64,000 nucleotides of DNA from the NCBI GenBank assembly GCA_001600035.1, contig BCIT01000005.1:1-64000 (forward strand), in the 5' to 3' direction. The notes below the pieces were generated by a model. It saw only the letters and a program-made list of their open reading frames with translations. It did no database searches and was not told the DNA's origin. Of the stretch, positions 35,724 to 47,071 are shown in pieces. This DNA comes from Holtermanniella nyarrowii. Taxonomy: Eukaryota > Basidiomycota > Tremellomycetes > Holtermanniales. Position numbers and translations under genes: made by a program. How positions within the stretch are numbered: position 1 is the stretch's first letter; every line of letters starts with the position of its first letter.

Positions 35724-35770
35724 ACACAGATCGCCACCCCGCATCGCCACACAAAGATCGCCAAAGGACC
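35724..35770 (+). promoter_or_regulatory. Array element (two copies) upstream of MFS copy 4
   Basis: ACACAGATCGCC at 35724-35735 and ACAAAGATCGCCAAAGGACC at 35751-35770, the latter 123 bp before the ATG at 35874. The same sequence precedes copies 5, 6 and 7 at similar distance and was not seen before copies 1-3, so it may be a shared promoter element of this subgroup or simply conserved duplicated sequence. Confidence 0.5.
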
Positions 35771-35873
35771 TTCACATCACCTGCAACAACGGTCTGAGAA
35801 GATAGCGTTGCTTGCGAGCTGTAGTTGAGTCTGTTCCGTTTGGACGTGGGCACGTCCTCCTGGAGCCGGAAAG

Positions 35874-37605
35874 ATGAGATCAGCTATACCATGGGCTATG
35901 TTTCTGCCCTTGCTTTTGGGTCAACTCAGTGAAGGTGAGCTTTACCCCTGTTTGTGCGCTGACGTCCAAAACAGCCGCAGTGTCTTTCTCTGTCTATCCA
36001 TTCCTGCCGTCGTTCATTGAGTCGCTTGGCCAGAATCCAGGTGGCGTTTCCTTCTACACGGGACTGGCGGTGAGGATCAATCAAGTATTGATGCTATGCT
36101 AACATTGAAGGAATCGTCTCTTCTCGCTGTAAAGCGTGTCTACCAGTGGCACGCCTCAGCAACCGATGGGGCCGGCGTAAACTTTTCATCGGCATGCTAG
36201 CCTGGCTTGCAGTCACTTGCTCCGCTCTGGGCACTAGCACTACGGTCACGGCAATCGTCATGTGGAGAATGCTGGGTACGTCTGGTTGGCGTCAATAAGC
36301 TGACAAACAGCTGGCTTGAGCGGCGTAAGAGCTATCGCGCGGACGATGCTGTTCGAGATATCCAACGATGAGAATCGAGTCTCCATGCTTGCAATCTACG
36401 AGCCCTCCAGTTCTGCTGGTGCTCTGTTTGGGTACGTGCCGAAAGGCGGATTCATCTGACTGCAGTCGTCTATGCGGAGGGATATTTGCTGCACCAAGTG
36501 GAAGGATTCTCGTTCTCGGCGACTTGTCCATCTTTCAGTCTCATCCATTTCTCTTGCCTGGGTTGGTTGTTTCCTGCGTGTGAGTCATGCTGAAGTCTTC
36601 GCGCTGACAAGAAGGCCCATCATTGCTGTTGTTGTGAGCTTGCTCTTCCTCCACGAGGTAAGTAAGCTGCTTATTGTATGCTGACCGTGACAGACGCTTC
36701 AGCCCGGAAACCAGGATCAACCAGTCGACAAATCAGTATCTCAAAAGGCTCTCAGACAGCCAGGACTCCTGCCTCTACTGATTGCGAATGGATGTAAGCA
36801 CCTCACATTTTCATGCTCACTAACCGCGGAGTCAGTATCGCACTGGACAACGCTTGCCAAGCGGCCATTTCTTTACTCGCAAGTCTGTCTGTGGAAGACG
36901 GTGGCTTAGGCCTGTCAGTGAGTTTGGTTGTCGAAATATCTGACAGTATAGATGCAAACCATCAGCTGGATCCTGTGCTTCCAGAGCGTGATGTACATCA
37001 TCATTGGCCCGCGACTCCTTCACTTTTTGACCGCTCGCTTTGACAAAGTGACAGGCATCATCATTCTGACGTCTCTCTGGCCTCTGCTCATCCCTGCATA
37101 CATGCTCATGATCTACCATGCCAATCACAGTCCGTCCTGGGTGCCGCTGGATATTATCATCTACGTTTTGGTTCGTTCCCTAAGTTTTATGATCCGCTGA
37201 CTTCCAGCTTCGAGACACTGCTGGCTCAATCTGGTCTATCTACGACCTCGTGGTCATGGACATTTCTTCGCCCGAGCTGCTGGCCTCTGCCAACGGATGG
37301 TACACAATCGCACAGGCTGTCGGTGGGGCTTGTGGGCCGTTCACGTTTGGGTGCGTTGGTGTTTTGCAGACAATCGATGACTGACGCTCAGCGCCGTCTT
37401 CGGTCATAGCACCCAGTACGCATCCGGCAGTCTCGGCCGCCAGACTGCTTGGCTGATCATGCTGTTGGCAATGCTGGTCCCCCTCCCTCTTCTGCATCTG
37501 GTGAGGAAAGCTACGATGATCAGGTCTACAGAGTATCAATCACTTCCTATGGACGACGAGCCGGGTATCGCCAATCGGGGCAATGAGATGGTGACGTATG
37601 CATAA
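35874..37605 (+). pseudogene. MFS transporter, copy 4 of 7, with a frameshifting deletion
   Basis: Starts MRSAIPWAMFLPLLLGQLSE and is collinear with copies 5-7. The region that reads LLAVEASLALPVARLSDRWG in the paralogues is shortened by 7 nt at about 36130-36143. The frame is lost between ESSLLAV and PVARLSNRWGRRKLFIGMLA, and I found no splice choice that restores it. Everything else looks sound: AGLSGVRAIARTMLFEISND, KALRQPGLLPLLIANG, ILCFQSVMYIIIGPRLLHFL, VVMDISSPELLASANGWYTI and a tail ending NEMVTYA. Conserved splice sites elsewhere point to a recent loss, or to an assembly indel in a working gene. Confidence 0.6.
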
Positions 37606-37742
37606 GACGCATTTGTGCAACCACCCTTTGACACAGAGGATCCATGACGACAATGCTAGGCAGATCTGTTTGCGACTCGCCCGAACACGATGCGACGCAG
37701 GTCGGTCATGGCGGCCGCCGAAAGGTACGCTATCAGGGCACC

Positions 37743-37762
37743 ACACAGATCGTCAACGGACC
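37743..37762 (+). promoter_or_regulatory. Array element upstream of MFS copy 5
   Basis: ACACAGATCGTCAACGGACC, 109 bp before the ATG at 37852. It differs from the copy 7 version at only a few positions. Confidence 0.5.
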
Positions 37763-37851
37763 CCTGATTGAGCTTCTTCCGATCAGGGCGCATGTTGCCC
37801 TCATCCTTTGATAAATCCTCGAGTCTCGCAAGTCTGGCATTCATCCAGACT

Positions 37852-39641
37852 ATGACAACGGAAGTCATCCCGTGGGCTGCGTTCTTGCCGCTCATCTTTG
37901 GTCAGCTCGGTGCAGGTATGGTATCGCTCGGGCGCGCGCTAATAGAACGCCGCCGTCATCTTCTCTCCCTTTGTTTATCTACCCGCCTTCCTGTCATCAC
38001 TTGGATGTGATGCCGCAGAAATCTCTTTCTACACGGGCGTTGCAGTAAGTCCAAAGATGAGTTTTGGCTGACGTTTGCAGGAATCGTCACTGCTCGTTGT
38101 CGAGGCAAGTCTTGCATTGCCAGTGGCGAAATTGAGCGACCGGTGGGGTAGGCGCCCGCTCTATATCGGAATGCAGGCTTGGCTGGCGATCACATGCTCT
38201 GCTCTAGGTCTGAGCACCTCGGTGGCCTCCATAATCACTCGGAGAATGCTAGGTACGTTGAACGGGGCGCGAGAGATCGCACTGATTTCAGCCGGACTGA
38301 GCGGCATCAGAGCGATCTCTCGCACCATGCTCTTTGAGATCTCCAACGACGCCAATCGGGTGCCCATGCTGGGTATCTTTGATCCGATGGTATCGCTTGG
38401 TGCGCTTGTTGGGTACGTTCGCGCGACTTTGATCCGACTGACGCATAGTCGCCTGTTGGGTGGGTTACTTGCGGAGCCCAGCGCTAGTCCAGGTTCTCTG
38501 CTCCAGCTCCATCCATACTTGCTCGCCGGTCTGGTTGTTGCTTGCTTGTGAGTCATCGTCATCAAGACAATTGTGCTGATGTCAGCCCCTTGTGTACTGT
38601 AATCATGAGCTTAGTCTGTCTCCCAGAGGTCAGTCCCGGCAAGCTGCACCGGGAATTGACCTAGGCAGACGATTAAATGCAAAAGCGTCTCGGAAGCAGC
38701 TGACAACACTGTATTCAAGCGGGCACTTGTACAGCCTGGACTTCTCCCTTTACTGCTAGCTCAAGGAAGTAAGTGATTTGATTGTGTACTTTGCTGATCT
38801 TTCAAGCTAGCATGTCTTTAGATGCCGCCTGCGATTCCGCGATAACTCTGCTCTCGACCCTTCCGGTAGCCAGCGGAGGCCTTGGTCTATCTGTAAGACT
38901 CTGAGTGATGTGATCCAGCCTCATTGACGATCAGCTCACAGCCATCACTTGGACGTTGTGCTTTCAAAGTGTCACGTACTGCATCATTGCACCGCGCATG
39001 CTGAGCTTCCTCACCAAGCGATGCGACAGGCTGACAGGCCTGACCATCCTCGTCTGCGTCTGGCCGTTGCTGGTGCCCTCATATATGGTCACGATCTATC
39101 ACGCCAGATATCACCCCTCTTGGGTTCCATTTGACATTGTCATCAACATCTTGGTCCGTGTCTGCGGCTCCTCTGAAAGATTCTCTGACCCTCAGATCCG
39201 AGTCACAGCGGGTTCCCTCTGGTCGTCCTATGATCTCATATTGATGGAGATATCTTCGCCGGAGCTTTTGGCGTCTTCAAATGGCTGGTCGACAGTCTGC
39301 TCGGTGCGTGTACACACCTCATGCCTCACTCTGACGGGTAGGCTCTTGGTGGCGCATGTGGGCCATTTACATTCGGGTGCGTTCAGTACCTCTTGCCGAA
39401 GGCTATAATTGATTCTAGCGCCATCTTCGCTCACAGCACGAGACATGAAGCAGGCAGTTTTGGTCGCCAAGTGGTTTGGCTCGTCATGCTGTTGGTCATG
39501 CTGGTGCCGCTGCCTCTGTTGCACCTTGTGAAGAGAGCCACGGCGACCAGACCGGCAGACTACGAAGCGCTCCCGATGAACGACTCGTCGTTGAGAGGCG
39601 CCGCCAGCACCGGCCGATCCTCGACGATCATTCATGCATAG
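37852..39641 (+). CDS. MFS transporter, copy 5 of 7, intron 1 acceptor apparently lost
   Basis: Begins MTTEVIPWAAFLPLIFGQLG. Intron 1 starts GTATGG at 37916, but where the paralogues have an AG before the CCGCxGTC exon, this copy reads AATAGAACGCCGCCGTC (37941-37956). The nearest AG gives the wrong phase, so normal splicing would shift the frame. The body is otherwise collinear: VVEASLALPVAKLSDRWGRR, AGLSGIRAISRTMLFEISND, and a slightly shortened loop AEPSASPGSLLQLHPYLLAG, later LIILMEISSPELLASSNGWS-type sequence (LILMEISSPELLASSNGWST) and a tail ending GRSSTIIHA. It could be a young pseudogene, or use a distant acceptor. Confidence 0.65.
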
Positions 39642-40220
39642 ATCTTGCCATGAACCCCACCCCTTCCTGCCTAAGATCTAGGCAATGCGCAAGAGGAGTG
39701 TGAGGCATGCACTGACAACTGAGGTGATGCGAGTTCTAGCGTACATAGGAGAACGAAATCTGGTGCTAGCGTATCTACAGAACTTAGAACACCGTTACTG
39801 CTAGCAACGTTCTGCAGGCGTTCTCTGCTCGAGGTCTGCCTGCAGTGAACGTATGAGAAAGATTATAGGAAATTGCCTATGCAGCCAATACACAGCAAAC
39901 CTATGCAGCACACATCGACCTCAAAAAATCAGAACCGAGCGTGAAGATACATTTTCGACACCAGGTCCGAGCTCCGGGTTGTTGTTTGCGGGTGCATAGA
40001 GCGTTTAGGTCCCAGGAATGCAAGGGTATGCGAAGCTTCTGGCCGAAAAGGCGACTTATTGGTAAGGCAGTCTCCCGTCTCAGTCGTTGCGCGTTCTTCG
40101 GACTAGGGCTGCGGCTAGGAATATACACAGATCGCTGATTGATTCGGGCCGGCTATCCCCTGCGTCAAGAAAGAGCTCATTCTCTTCACCTCCGTACACG
40201 GTCCTGACGCAGGCGACATT
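39642..40220. other. Spacer between MFS copies 5 and 6
   Basis: About 580 bp, the largest gap within the copy 4-7 group. No transporter remnant or other gene is recognised. The right end holds the array element at 40125-40136. Confidence 0.4.
40125..40136 (+). promoter_or_regulatory. Array element (short form) upstream of MFS copy 6
   Basis: ACACAGATCGCT, 96 bp before the ATG at 40221. Only the left half of the longer element is clear in this copy. Confidence 0.4.
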
Positions 40221-42005
40221 ATGAAGCCAAAGATACCATGGGCTGCTTTCCTGCCTCTTCTCCTTGGTCAGCTGAGCACTGGTAAGCACGCATCGCTTGA
40301 TCGAAGACTGACGACCAGCCGCAGTTGCGTTTTATGTTTATCCCTTTCTGCCAGCTTTCATCTCTTCGCTCGGGAAGAGTCCAGCGGATGTCTCGTTCTA
40401 CTCGGGAGTAGCGGTTAGTGGTGCAAAGGCCCTACTTTAAGCATGGCTGATGATGATAGGAGTCGTCACTTCTCGCGGTGGAAGCGAGTCTGGCGTTGCC
40501 AGTGGCACGATTGAGCGACCGTTGGGGTCGACGTCCGCTATACATCGGTATGCTGGCCTGGCTGGTGATTACGTGCTCAGCATTCGGTATGAGCACAAGT
40601 GTCACAGGTATAGTCATGTGGAGGATGTTGGGTATGTCGTTGCGGGCGGTTTCTTGCTGATTGGAAGCGGGTCTCAGTGGCATCAGAGCCATTTCTCGTA
40701 CCATGCTCTTCGAGATCTCCAACGATACGAACCGAGTGTCCATGCTGGGCATCTTTGAGCCAGTCAACTCTGTTGGCTCACTTGTGGGGTGCGTCAAGAA
40801 TGGGTCGTCGAGACTGACTTGCAGTCGTTTGTGTGGAGGTGTCTTCGCAGAGCCCAGTGGACGGATTGGAGATCTACCTCTTTTGAACGTGCATCCGTAT
40901 CTTCTTCCCGGCCTGGTCACAGCAAGCATGTGAGTGCTATCAAACACGCCACGCACGGATCCTGCTGATGTCATTCAGGCCCCTGTGTGCTGCGCTTATG
41001 AGCTTGTTCTTTCTGCCAGAGGTCAGCACCTCTACGCTTAATCCAGACTGACAGCGGCAGACGATTCAGCGCGATAATAAGCGCGATGCCGAGCCTAACG
41101 ATCGCACCATTCTCGATCGGGCACTCCTACAGCCAGGACTCCTTCCTTTGTTGGTGGCGCAAGGTAGTGAGTGCTCGTACAGGTTGCGACACTGACAATA
41201 AGCTAGCGTCGCGCTGGATACTGCTTGCAATGCTGCCATAGCACTGCTCTCGACCCTTGCTGTAGCTGACGGTGGCCTAGGGCTTTCTGTGAGTTTCCGG
41301 GTGCACTCGACTGACGACAGCTACTAGCCATTAGCTGGACATTATGCTTGCAAAGTATAACTTATATGGTCATCGCGCCATGGATGCTTCGCTTTCTCAC
41401 AAGGCGCTACACCAGGCTAACAGGATTGACTATCCTCGTGTGCACATGGCCTCTGGTGGTGCCTGCCTTTATGATCACCATTTATCATGCCAAGCATCAG
41501 CCTTCTTACGTGCCATTCGACATTGCAGTCTACGTCTTGGTCAGTCATTCAGAATCTCAAATGGTTGCTTCTGATATTCAGGTTCGGGTTACATCCGCTT
41601 CCCTCTGGCCGTTTTACGACCTCATTGTGATGGACATATCTTCACCGGAGCTGTTGGCATCTTCAAACGGCTGGTACAGCATCTTCCAAGTGAGTGCAGT
41701 TCATTTGTCTCTACACTCTGACAGGCAGGCTATTGGTGGTACTTGTGGACCATTCACATTTGGGTGCGTGCTTTACCTCCTGTCTGAGGACCGTGATTGA
41801 TGTCAGTGCCATCTTCGGTCACAGTACGAGATATGAAGCAGGCAGCTTCGGTCGTCAAGGCGTCTGGCTGATCATGCTGGTCGTCATGCTCGTACCGATT
41901 CCTCTCCTGCAGCTCGTCAAGACAGCTACGGGGGCTAGGCCGGCAGAATACGAAGCTATCACCATGCAGAACCAGCGAGACGGTGCTGACACCACGCATG
42001 CATAG
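40221..42005 (+). CDS. MFS transporter, copy 6 of 7
   Basis: Starts MKPKIPWAAFLPLLLGQLST and exon 2 reads AAVAFYVYPFLPAFISSLGK. Motif A is ARLSDRWGRRPLYIGMLAWL. Next come GLSGIRAISRTMLFEISNDT, CGGVFAEPSGRIGDLPLLNV, ALLQPGLLPLLVAQG, DTACNAAIALLSTLAVADGG, ISWTLCLQSITYMVIAPWML and MDISSPELLASSNGWYSIFQ; the tail ends DGADTTHA. All introns that I checked have GT-AG ends and keep the frame. It looks intact and is closest to copy 5. Confidence 0.8.
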
Positions 42006-42409
42006 TCTTGAGCATGTCTGATCACCTTCCTCCCATCTTGCACTGCGTCCCTTTTAGCAGCGCGAGGATTCTTTAAGCCAAGGCCTAGACAAGGCGCTGC
42101 AGAAGTGCATCCGTTTTTGACGGCTTACGATAGCAGTCATTACGCTCCGATCCACAGGCAAGATAGAGATGAGGTAAGATGTAGATGGACCCGAGTGGTC
42201 AAGCAAGCAAGACCTGTCTACTTGATCAAACGCGGACCCTGCTCGTGTGGCACGTTCACTGATGCCATGATAAGCAATCACGCTCCCGCCGAATGGGGAA
42301 AGGAAGGGTCGGTTAAGAAGGTACACAGATCGCCCAAAGGACCCGGATCGCCTTAACACGTCGTTCATTGTTTCTGCGCACATCCTTCGACTTGCAACAT
42401 CCATCACTG
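42006..42409. other. Spacer between MFS copies 6 and 7
   Basis: No gene recognised. It contains the array element at 42323-42343. Confidence 0.4.
42323..42343 (+). promoter_or_regulatory. Array element upstream of MFS copy 7
   Basis: ACACAGATCGCC followed by CAAAGGACC, 87 bp before the ATG at 42410. This and the second element of copy 4 are the best-matched pair. Confidence 0.5.
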
Positions 42410-44152
42410 ATGCGTGCAGCCATACCCTGGGCTGCGTTTCTGCCCCTGCTGCTGGGTCAACTGAGTCAAGGTGAGTACACGACGTCCCATCAAGCTGACT
42501 TTCAAGATTCTGTCAATTTCAGTGTCTATCCTTACCTGCCCAGCTACATTGGGTCTTTGGGCAGATCTCCTGCTGATGTCTCCTTTTACACGGGTCTAGC
42601 TGTATGTCTCAAGCGCTACTTGCAAATGTTCAGCACTGATAATCAAAGGAATCGTCACTTCTCGCGGTCGAAGCGAGCTTGGCGCTGCCAGTGGCGCGGC
42701 TTAGTGACCGGTGGGGTCGTCGACCCCTGTACATCGTAATGTTAGCTTGGTTGGCGATAGCCAGCTCGATGCTAGGTAGCAGCACCAGAGTGGCAAGTGT
42801 TGTCATCTGGAGGATGTTAGGTGCGTCAAGTCGCATCGAGTGCAGCTGACCTTCAGCCGGCTTGAGCGGAATTCGCGCTATCTCCCGCACGATGCTCTTC
42901 GAGGTCTCAAATGATGAGAATCGAGTTTCGATGCTGAGCATCTATGAACCTGCTGGTGCCGTCGGCTGTCTCGTGGGGTAAGTTGTGGACAAACATGAAG
43001 GTAGCGAACTGACATTACAGACGCCTCTGTGGCGGGTTTTTCGCGGAGCCCAAAGGGAGGATACCTTGGCTAGGCGACCTGGATCTCTTTCAAGTGCACC
43101 CATATCTACTACCAGGGCTTGTCGTGGCAAGCTTGCAAGTCTAGTCCTCCTCACCATCGGAGCTTACAATCAGTCCTATCTGTGGTGTACTCGTGAGCAC
43201 GGTCTTCTTGAAAGAGGTTTGTCTTCGAGTCAGCTCCATCTTTGATCATGGTAGACGAGCGTCCGAGGGGCCACTAAAACGCCCTTCGATCCAACAGCTT
43301 CTCGAAAAGCTATCTTTCAGCCTGGTCTTCTGCCTTTGCTGTTAGCACAAGGCAGTGAGTTAACGGCTTTGGTGTTTTGTCTGACCGCGCAGCAAGCATG
43401 GCATTGAACTGTGCATGTGATGCGGCTATCACGCTGATATCCACCTTGTCTGTCGACGACGGCGGCCTTGGCCTTTCAGTGCGTTGCGAGAGCTAAACTG
43501 CCTCTAAAGTCAGCTCGAAGCTATCAGCTTGACACTCAGCTTTCAAAGCCTCACCTACCTCGTCATCGCACCAGCTCTCCTCCGCTTGCTCTCCAAACGC
43601 TATCATAAGCTCACCAGCTTGATTATCCTGGTCTCTCTCTGGCCACTGCTTATCCCCAACTACTTGCTCATGATCTACCATGCCAAGCACAATCCAAGGC
43701 TTGTGCCAGTTGATATCGTCATCAACTGTTTTCTGCGCACAATTGCTGGCTCGCTGTGGGCATTTTATGATCTTTTGGTGATGGAGCTTTCCTCGCCTGA
43801 GCTGCTCGCCTCTTCGAATGGCTGGTATACAATTGCCTCTGTGAGCGACATCTGAGCCTACAAGAACCTTACTGACCAAAAGGCCGTTGGTGGCGCATGC
43901 GGGCCTTTTGCATTCGGGTACGTTCTCAATCATCGTGTATGACAGGCTGATAGTGTAAGGGCTATCTTTGGACACTGTACAAAGTATGCACCGGGCAGCT
44001 TCGGTCGCCAAGTGGTCTGGCTGGTCATGCTGGCTGTCATGCTGGTCCCTCTGCCGCTGCTCGCGCTTGTCAAGAGAGCAAGAACCTCCAAACCATCAGG
44101 ATACGAAACGCTTCTGACCTATGATGTGTCAGATATCTCAGAAGAGGGCTAG
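42410..44152 (+). CDS. MFS transporter, copy 7 of 7, with a GC-AG intron
   Basis: Starts MRAAIPWAAFLPLLLGQLSQ; exon 2 gives DSVNFSVYPYLPSYIGSLGR. Motif A is ARLSDRWGRRPLYIVMLAWL. Other landmarks are GLSGIRAISRTMLFEVSNDE, GFFAEPKGRIPWLGDLDLFQ, EAISLTLSFQSLTYLVIAPA and MELSSPELLASSNGWYTIAS, with the end YDVSDISEEG. One intron begins GCAAGT (43135) and ends at 43173. It is placed exactly where copies 4-6 have GTGAGT introns, so this copy uses the minor GC-AG splice class. The frame is otherwise intact. It is the last transporter of the array; COX17 follows. Confidence 0.8.
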
Positions 44153-44417
44153 AAAGAGATGTTCTTGAGCGGACAGACAGTACTTAGCGTAGGCCTAATG
44201 CATGCATGCGTCAATCATTCAAGCACGTACTCGAATAGTGATCTTTGCCACCCAACTGCTTTTCACGTGCAGTCGGATTAAAGTCGATCCCCGCGCCGGC
44301 CGTGTCCGCTTGCAATTGCTTGATCATCGTCTTCTACAACTAATAACATCCATCACACCACTTTGAGTACTCTGTCTCGCTCATTCACATAGCATCATAG
44401 CATCAAACTAGTCGAGA

Positions 44418-44736
44418 ATGCCATCCTTCAGTCAAAAGTACGTCTTCAAAGTTTGAGAACGAGTCACGCTTACCACCAGATCCGAGTCTTCGTCTGTAGC
44501 TCAGGCTATCAACTATGACACGCCAGTCAAGAACCTGAATCCTGACAACCTTAAGCCGTGCGTCTACCAACTCACAAAGCCATGACTCACGATACAGATG
44601 CTGCGCATGTCCTGAGACCAAGTCCAAGCGAGACGATTGCTTTCTCCGATCCAATCCCGACACAGCTCAAGAAGACTGCAAAGAGTTCATTCAAAAGCAT
44701 CGCGAGTGTATGCTGGGCTACGGCTTCAAGGTTTAG
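44418..44736 (+). CDS. COX17: Cytochrome c oxidase copper chaperone COX17
   Basis: A 78-residue intermembrane-space copper chaperone that passes Cu(I) to Sco1 and Cox11 for cytochrome c oxidase assembly. Three exons with introns at 44438-44479 and 44558-44597. The copper-binding CCxC is intact (KPCCACPETK, Cys 34, 35 and 37), and two CX9C pairs are formed by Cys 37/47 and 60/70, the coiled-coil-helix-coiled-coil-helix pattern imported by Mia40. The C-terminus is ECMLGYGFKV, as in the family. Length is slightly above the usual 63-70 residues because of a longer N-terminus. Confidence 0.95.
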
Positions 44737-44941
44737 GTGTCCAAGGTGAAATGATTGTATCAATAGGTATTCCCCACTCTGAATATGGTGCATTGCATCA
44801 ATCGACGAGTCTGTTCGGACTACTAAGCCCTTGCTCGTCATGAATGTCGAGGTTTCAAGAGCTGCCAGAAACCAAACTCCTTGACGAGAGACCGTTTGTT
44901 CAGTGATGAAAAATGACATGCAGTCTAAATACAACAACTCA

Positions 44942-46787
44942 TCAACTTCTCTCCCCACCAGGTCCCAAGACCCTCAATCCAGCACTATACCCTCGTTCCT
45001 CCAGACTCCTTCCCGCTCTAGTCCGCATAACATCCACAAGCGCCACAAGTCGATCGAGCACAACTTCCGACTGTGCATGCCGATCCAGCGCAAGGCCATC
45101 ATCGCTCTCGCTCTCTTCGAGTTCTTCATCTGCTTCGGAGTCTGATTGCGCCTGCGCTTGCGATTGGAGGGGGTGGGAACGTTGATGGCCTCTGCGTTCT
45201 GGCGTCGCGACGCCTGATGAACCTGCGCGCGTTAAACGTCTAAGTCTTCGAATCTCGAGTCTATATTGTGCGTTTGCAGCTATCTGTCAGCGCATCCTCA
45301 CGTGAACGAACCTTCAAGTGAATTGTTTAAAGCTAGTAAACTCCCATTGGAAATCTCCAAATCTTGGACCTAAAACTTGCGCTCAGCTGCGTACGCAATG
45401 AAGGAGAGCTTACCTTGCGATTGACTTTTGCTTCCGTCGCAACATCATCTTCATATTGCTCGCCATTCTCTCTACTCTCATCGCCCGATACTGATCCGGA
45501 AGCGGATCCTTCTCCCTCTTCCGAGCCAGACACAGATGGTGTCGGCACCACAGGCCGCAGCTGTATATGCAAGCCCGGTATTATAGGGATCCCATCATCT
45601 CCATCAACGTCAGGCAATGGCGCACACCTCGAGTTCGGACTACTGGGCGGCAGAGGCAAAGGCGGCGGGTGATGCGTCATATACCCACCCGAAGTTCTGG
45701 CTTTCTCAAGCTTGATGGCTTTCAAGTCCGGCGTAAGTGAATGCTGCATTGCATGACCGCCCCGAGGACCGTCCAGTGAAGGTGAATTAGGGGCTGAGAT
45801 GTGCGTTGTTGAACTTCTGAGATGGGATGGGACGGCGGAGGGGAGCTGGGACGGAATTGTAATACGGTCTTCGAATGAGCTGGGCTCAAAGGCGCGTAGT
45901 GCGTCTGCTTCGAGTTGAAGGTGATTGGATGAATTCCGGCGTTCATGTGTTGGCCGTGGGACATTGAGCGAGCTCGACGGGGTAGTATACGAATTGACGT
46001 TCAACCAGACGGAAGTCTCGTCGTATGATCTTTCGTGCTCAGGAAGCGTCGGGCTTCTCGAGACATTGACGCGTATGCTTTCCGACGGTTGCCGACTCAG
46101 AGATGAACCAGAGGATGGTGAAGTCGCGAGCTCGCTTGTAGATGGAGAAGTCTCCTGCTTTGAGAGTGTCGATTTAGCTGCTACTGGTACGGAAGCTTGT
46201 CGATAGACTGCGCCAGAAGAGGTGATGGTAGGAGGAGGGGTCGGTTTTGGTGAAGGAACACTAGGTCCAGCCGAGCGCACCCTCGCAAAAGGCGGTATAC
46301 CGGGCTGACGCGTAGGCGTGGGAGTAGCCGTAGACGCCACAGTACTCTTGAGAGCTACTCGTTGACCTATAGAAGGAGGGATACCCGGCACCGGACTCCT
46401 GACTTTACGAGTCGTGACGTTTGGTGATGACGACGAGTCAAGGGTAGTGGGTGTCGTCAATGACGATCTCGTTGGTGTACGAGTGGATGATGAAGGTGTC
46501 GAGATGGATGCAACATTGACACGCGCTTTAGGAGCTGTAGATTGCTCGTTGCTGCCTGGAGAATCATATCGCGTACGGGAGGGTGGTCTAGATACTGTCG
46601 GCCGTTGAAGTAACGGCGTGCTGGATCGAGAAGTAGGTGTTGGAGTGGATACAGGAGTAGAAGATGAGGATGTTACTGTCCGAGTGATATCAGTCGTGAC
46701 CTGCCATGTATCAGCCTGCCCATGTCTCCTCACACCCCGAGAAGCACCACTGACCTTGCGCCTAACAACTGGCCTGTCTTCAGACAT
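44942..46787 (-). CDS. Ser/Thr/Pro-rich protein with C-terminal coiled coil
   Basis: Begins MSEDRPVVRRKVSGASRGVR. About 480 residues of low complexity follow, with many SP and TP sites (SSSTPVSTPTPTSRSSTPLL) that are likely targets of proline-directed kinases. Two introns in the 3' part (near 45368-45412 and 45279-45310) then join the frame VQDLEISNGSLLALNNSLEA to ANAQYRLEIRRLRRLTRA, a heptad-like coiled coil, and an acidic tail with ESESDDG. It ends LGPGGERS. No known family. The long disordered part and a coiled coil suggest a scaffold or cytoskeletal adaptor; this is inference. Confidence 0.65.
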
Positions 46788-47071
46788 GATAAATGGGTAC
46801 GTGCGATCTGCTGTGACTCTCTACAGACCAGGTCGATCTCAGCGGACTCTCATGCTCTTCTGGACGTTTCTGGAGCTTTTCAGTACTGCTGTAAAGGTCG
46901 TCAATGCTATGATCGATGGCGTCGAGGCCGAGAGGAGCAGCGAACGCGCCGAACGGGAATCCGGCGCGGTATGCTAACCCGCCGGGAGCTTGACAAGTTA
47001 CAGAGTGAGAGGGTATACCGTGAGCAAGAGTCAGAGCAGGGGGACAGAGAAGACTACTAGAGCGAGGAAGA

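Noticed and set aside
29745-44152. Transporter array as a biosynthetic gene cluster
   Set aside because: No synthase, oxidase or regulator gene is inside or beside it; only transporters, orphan membrane proteins and COX17.
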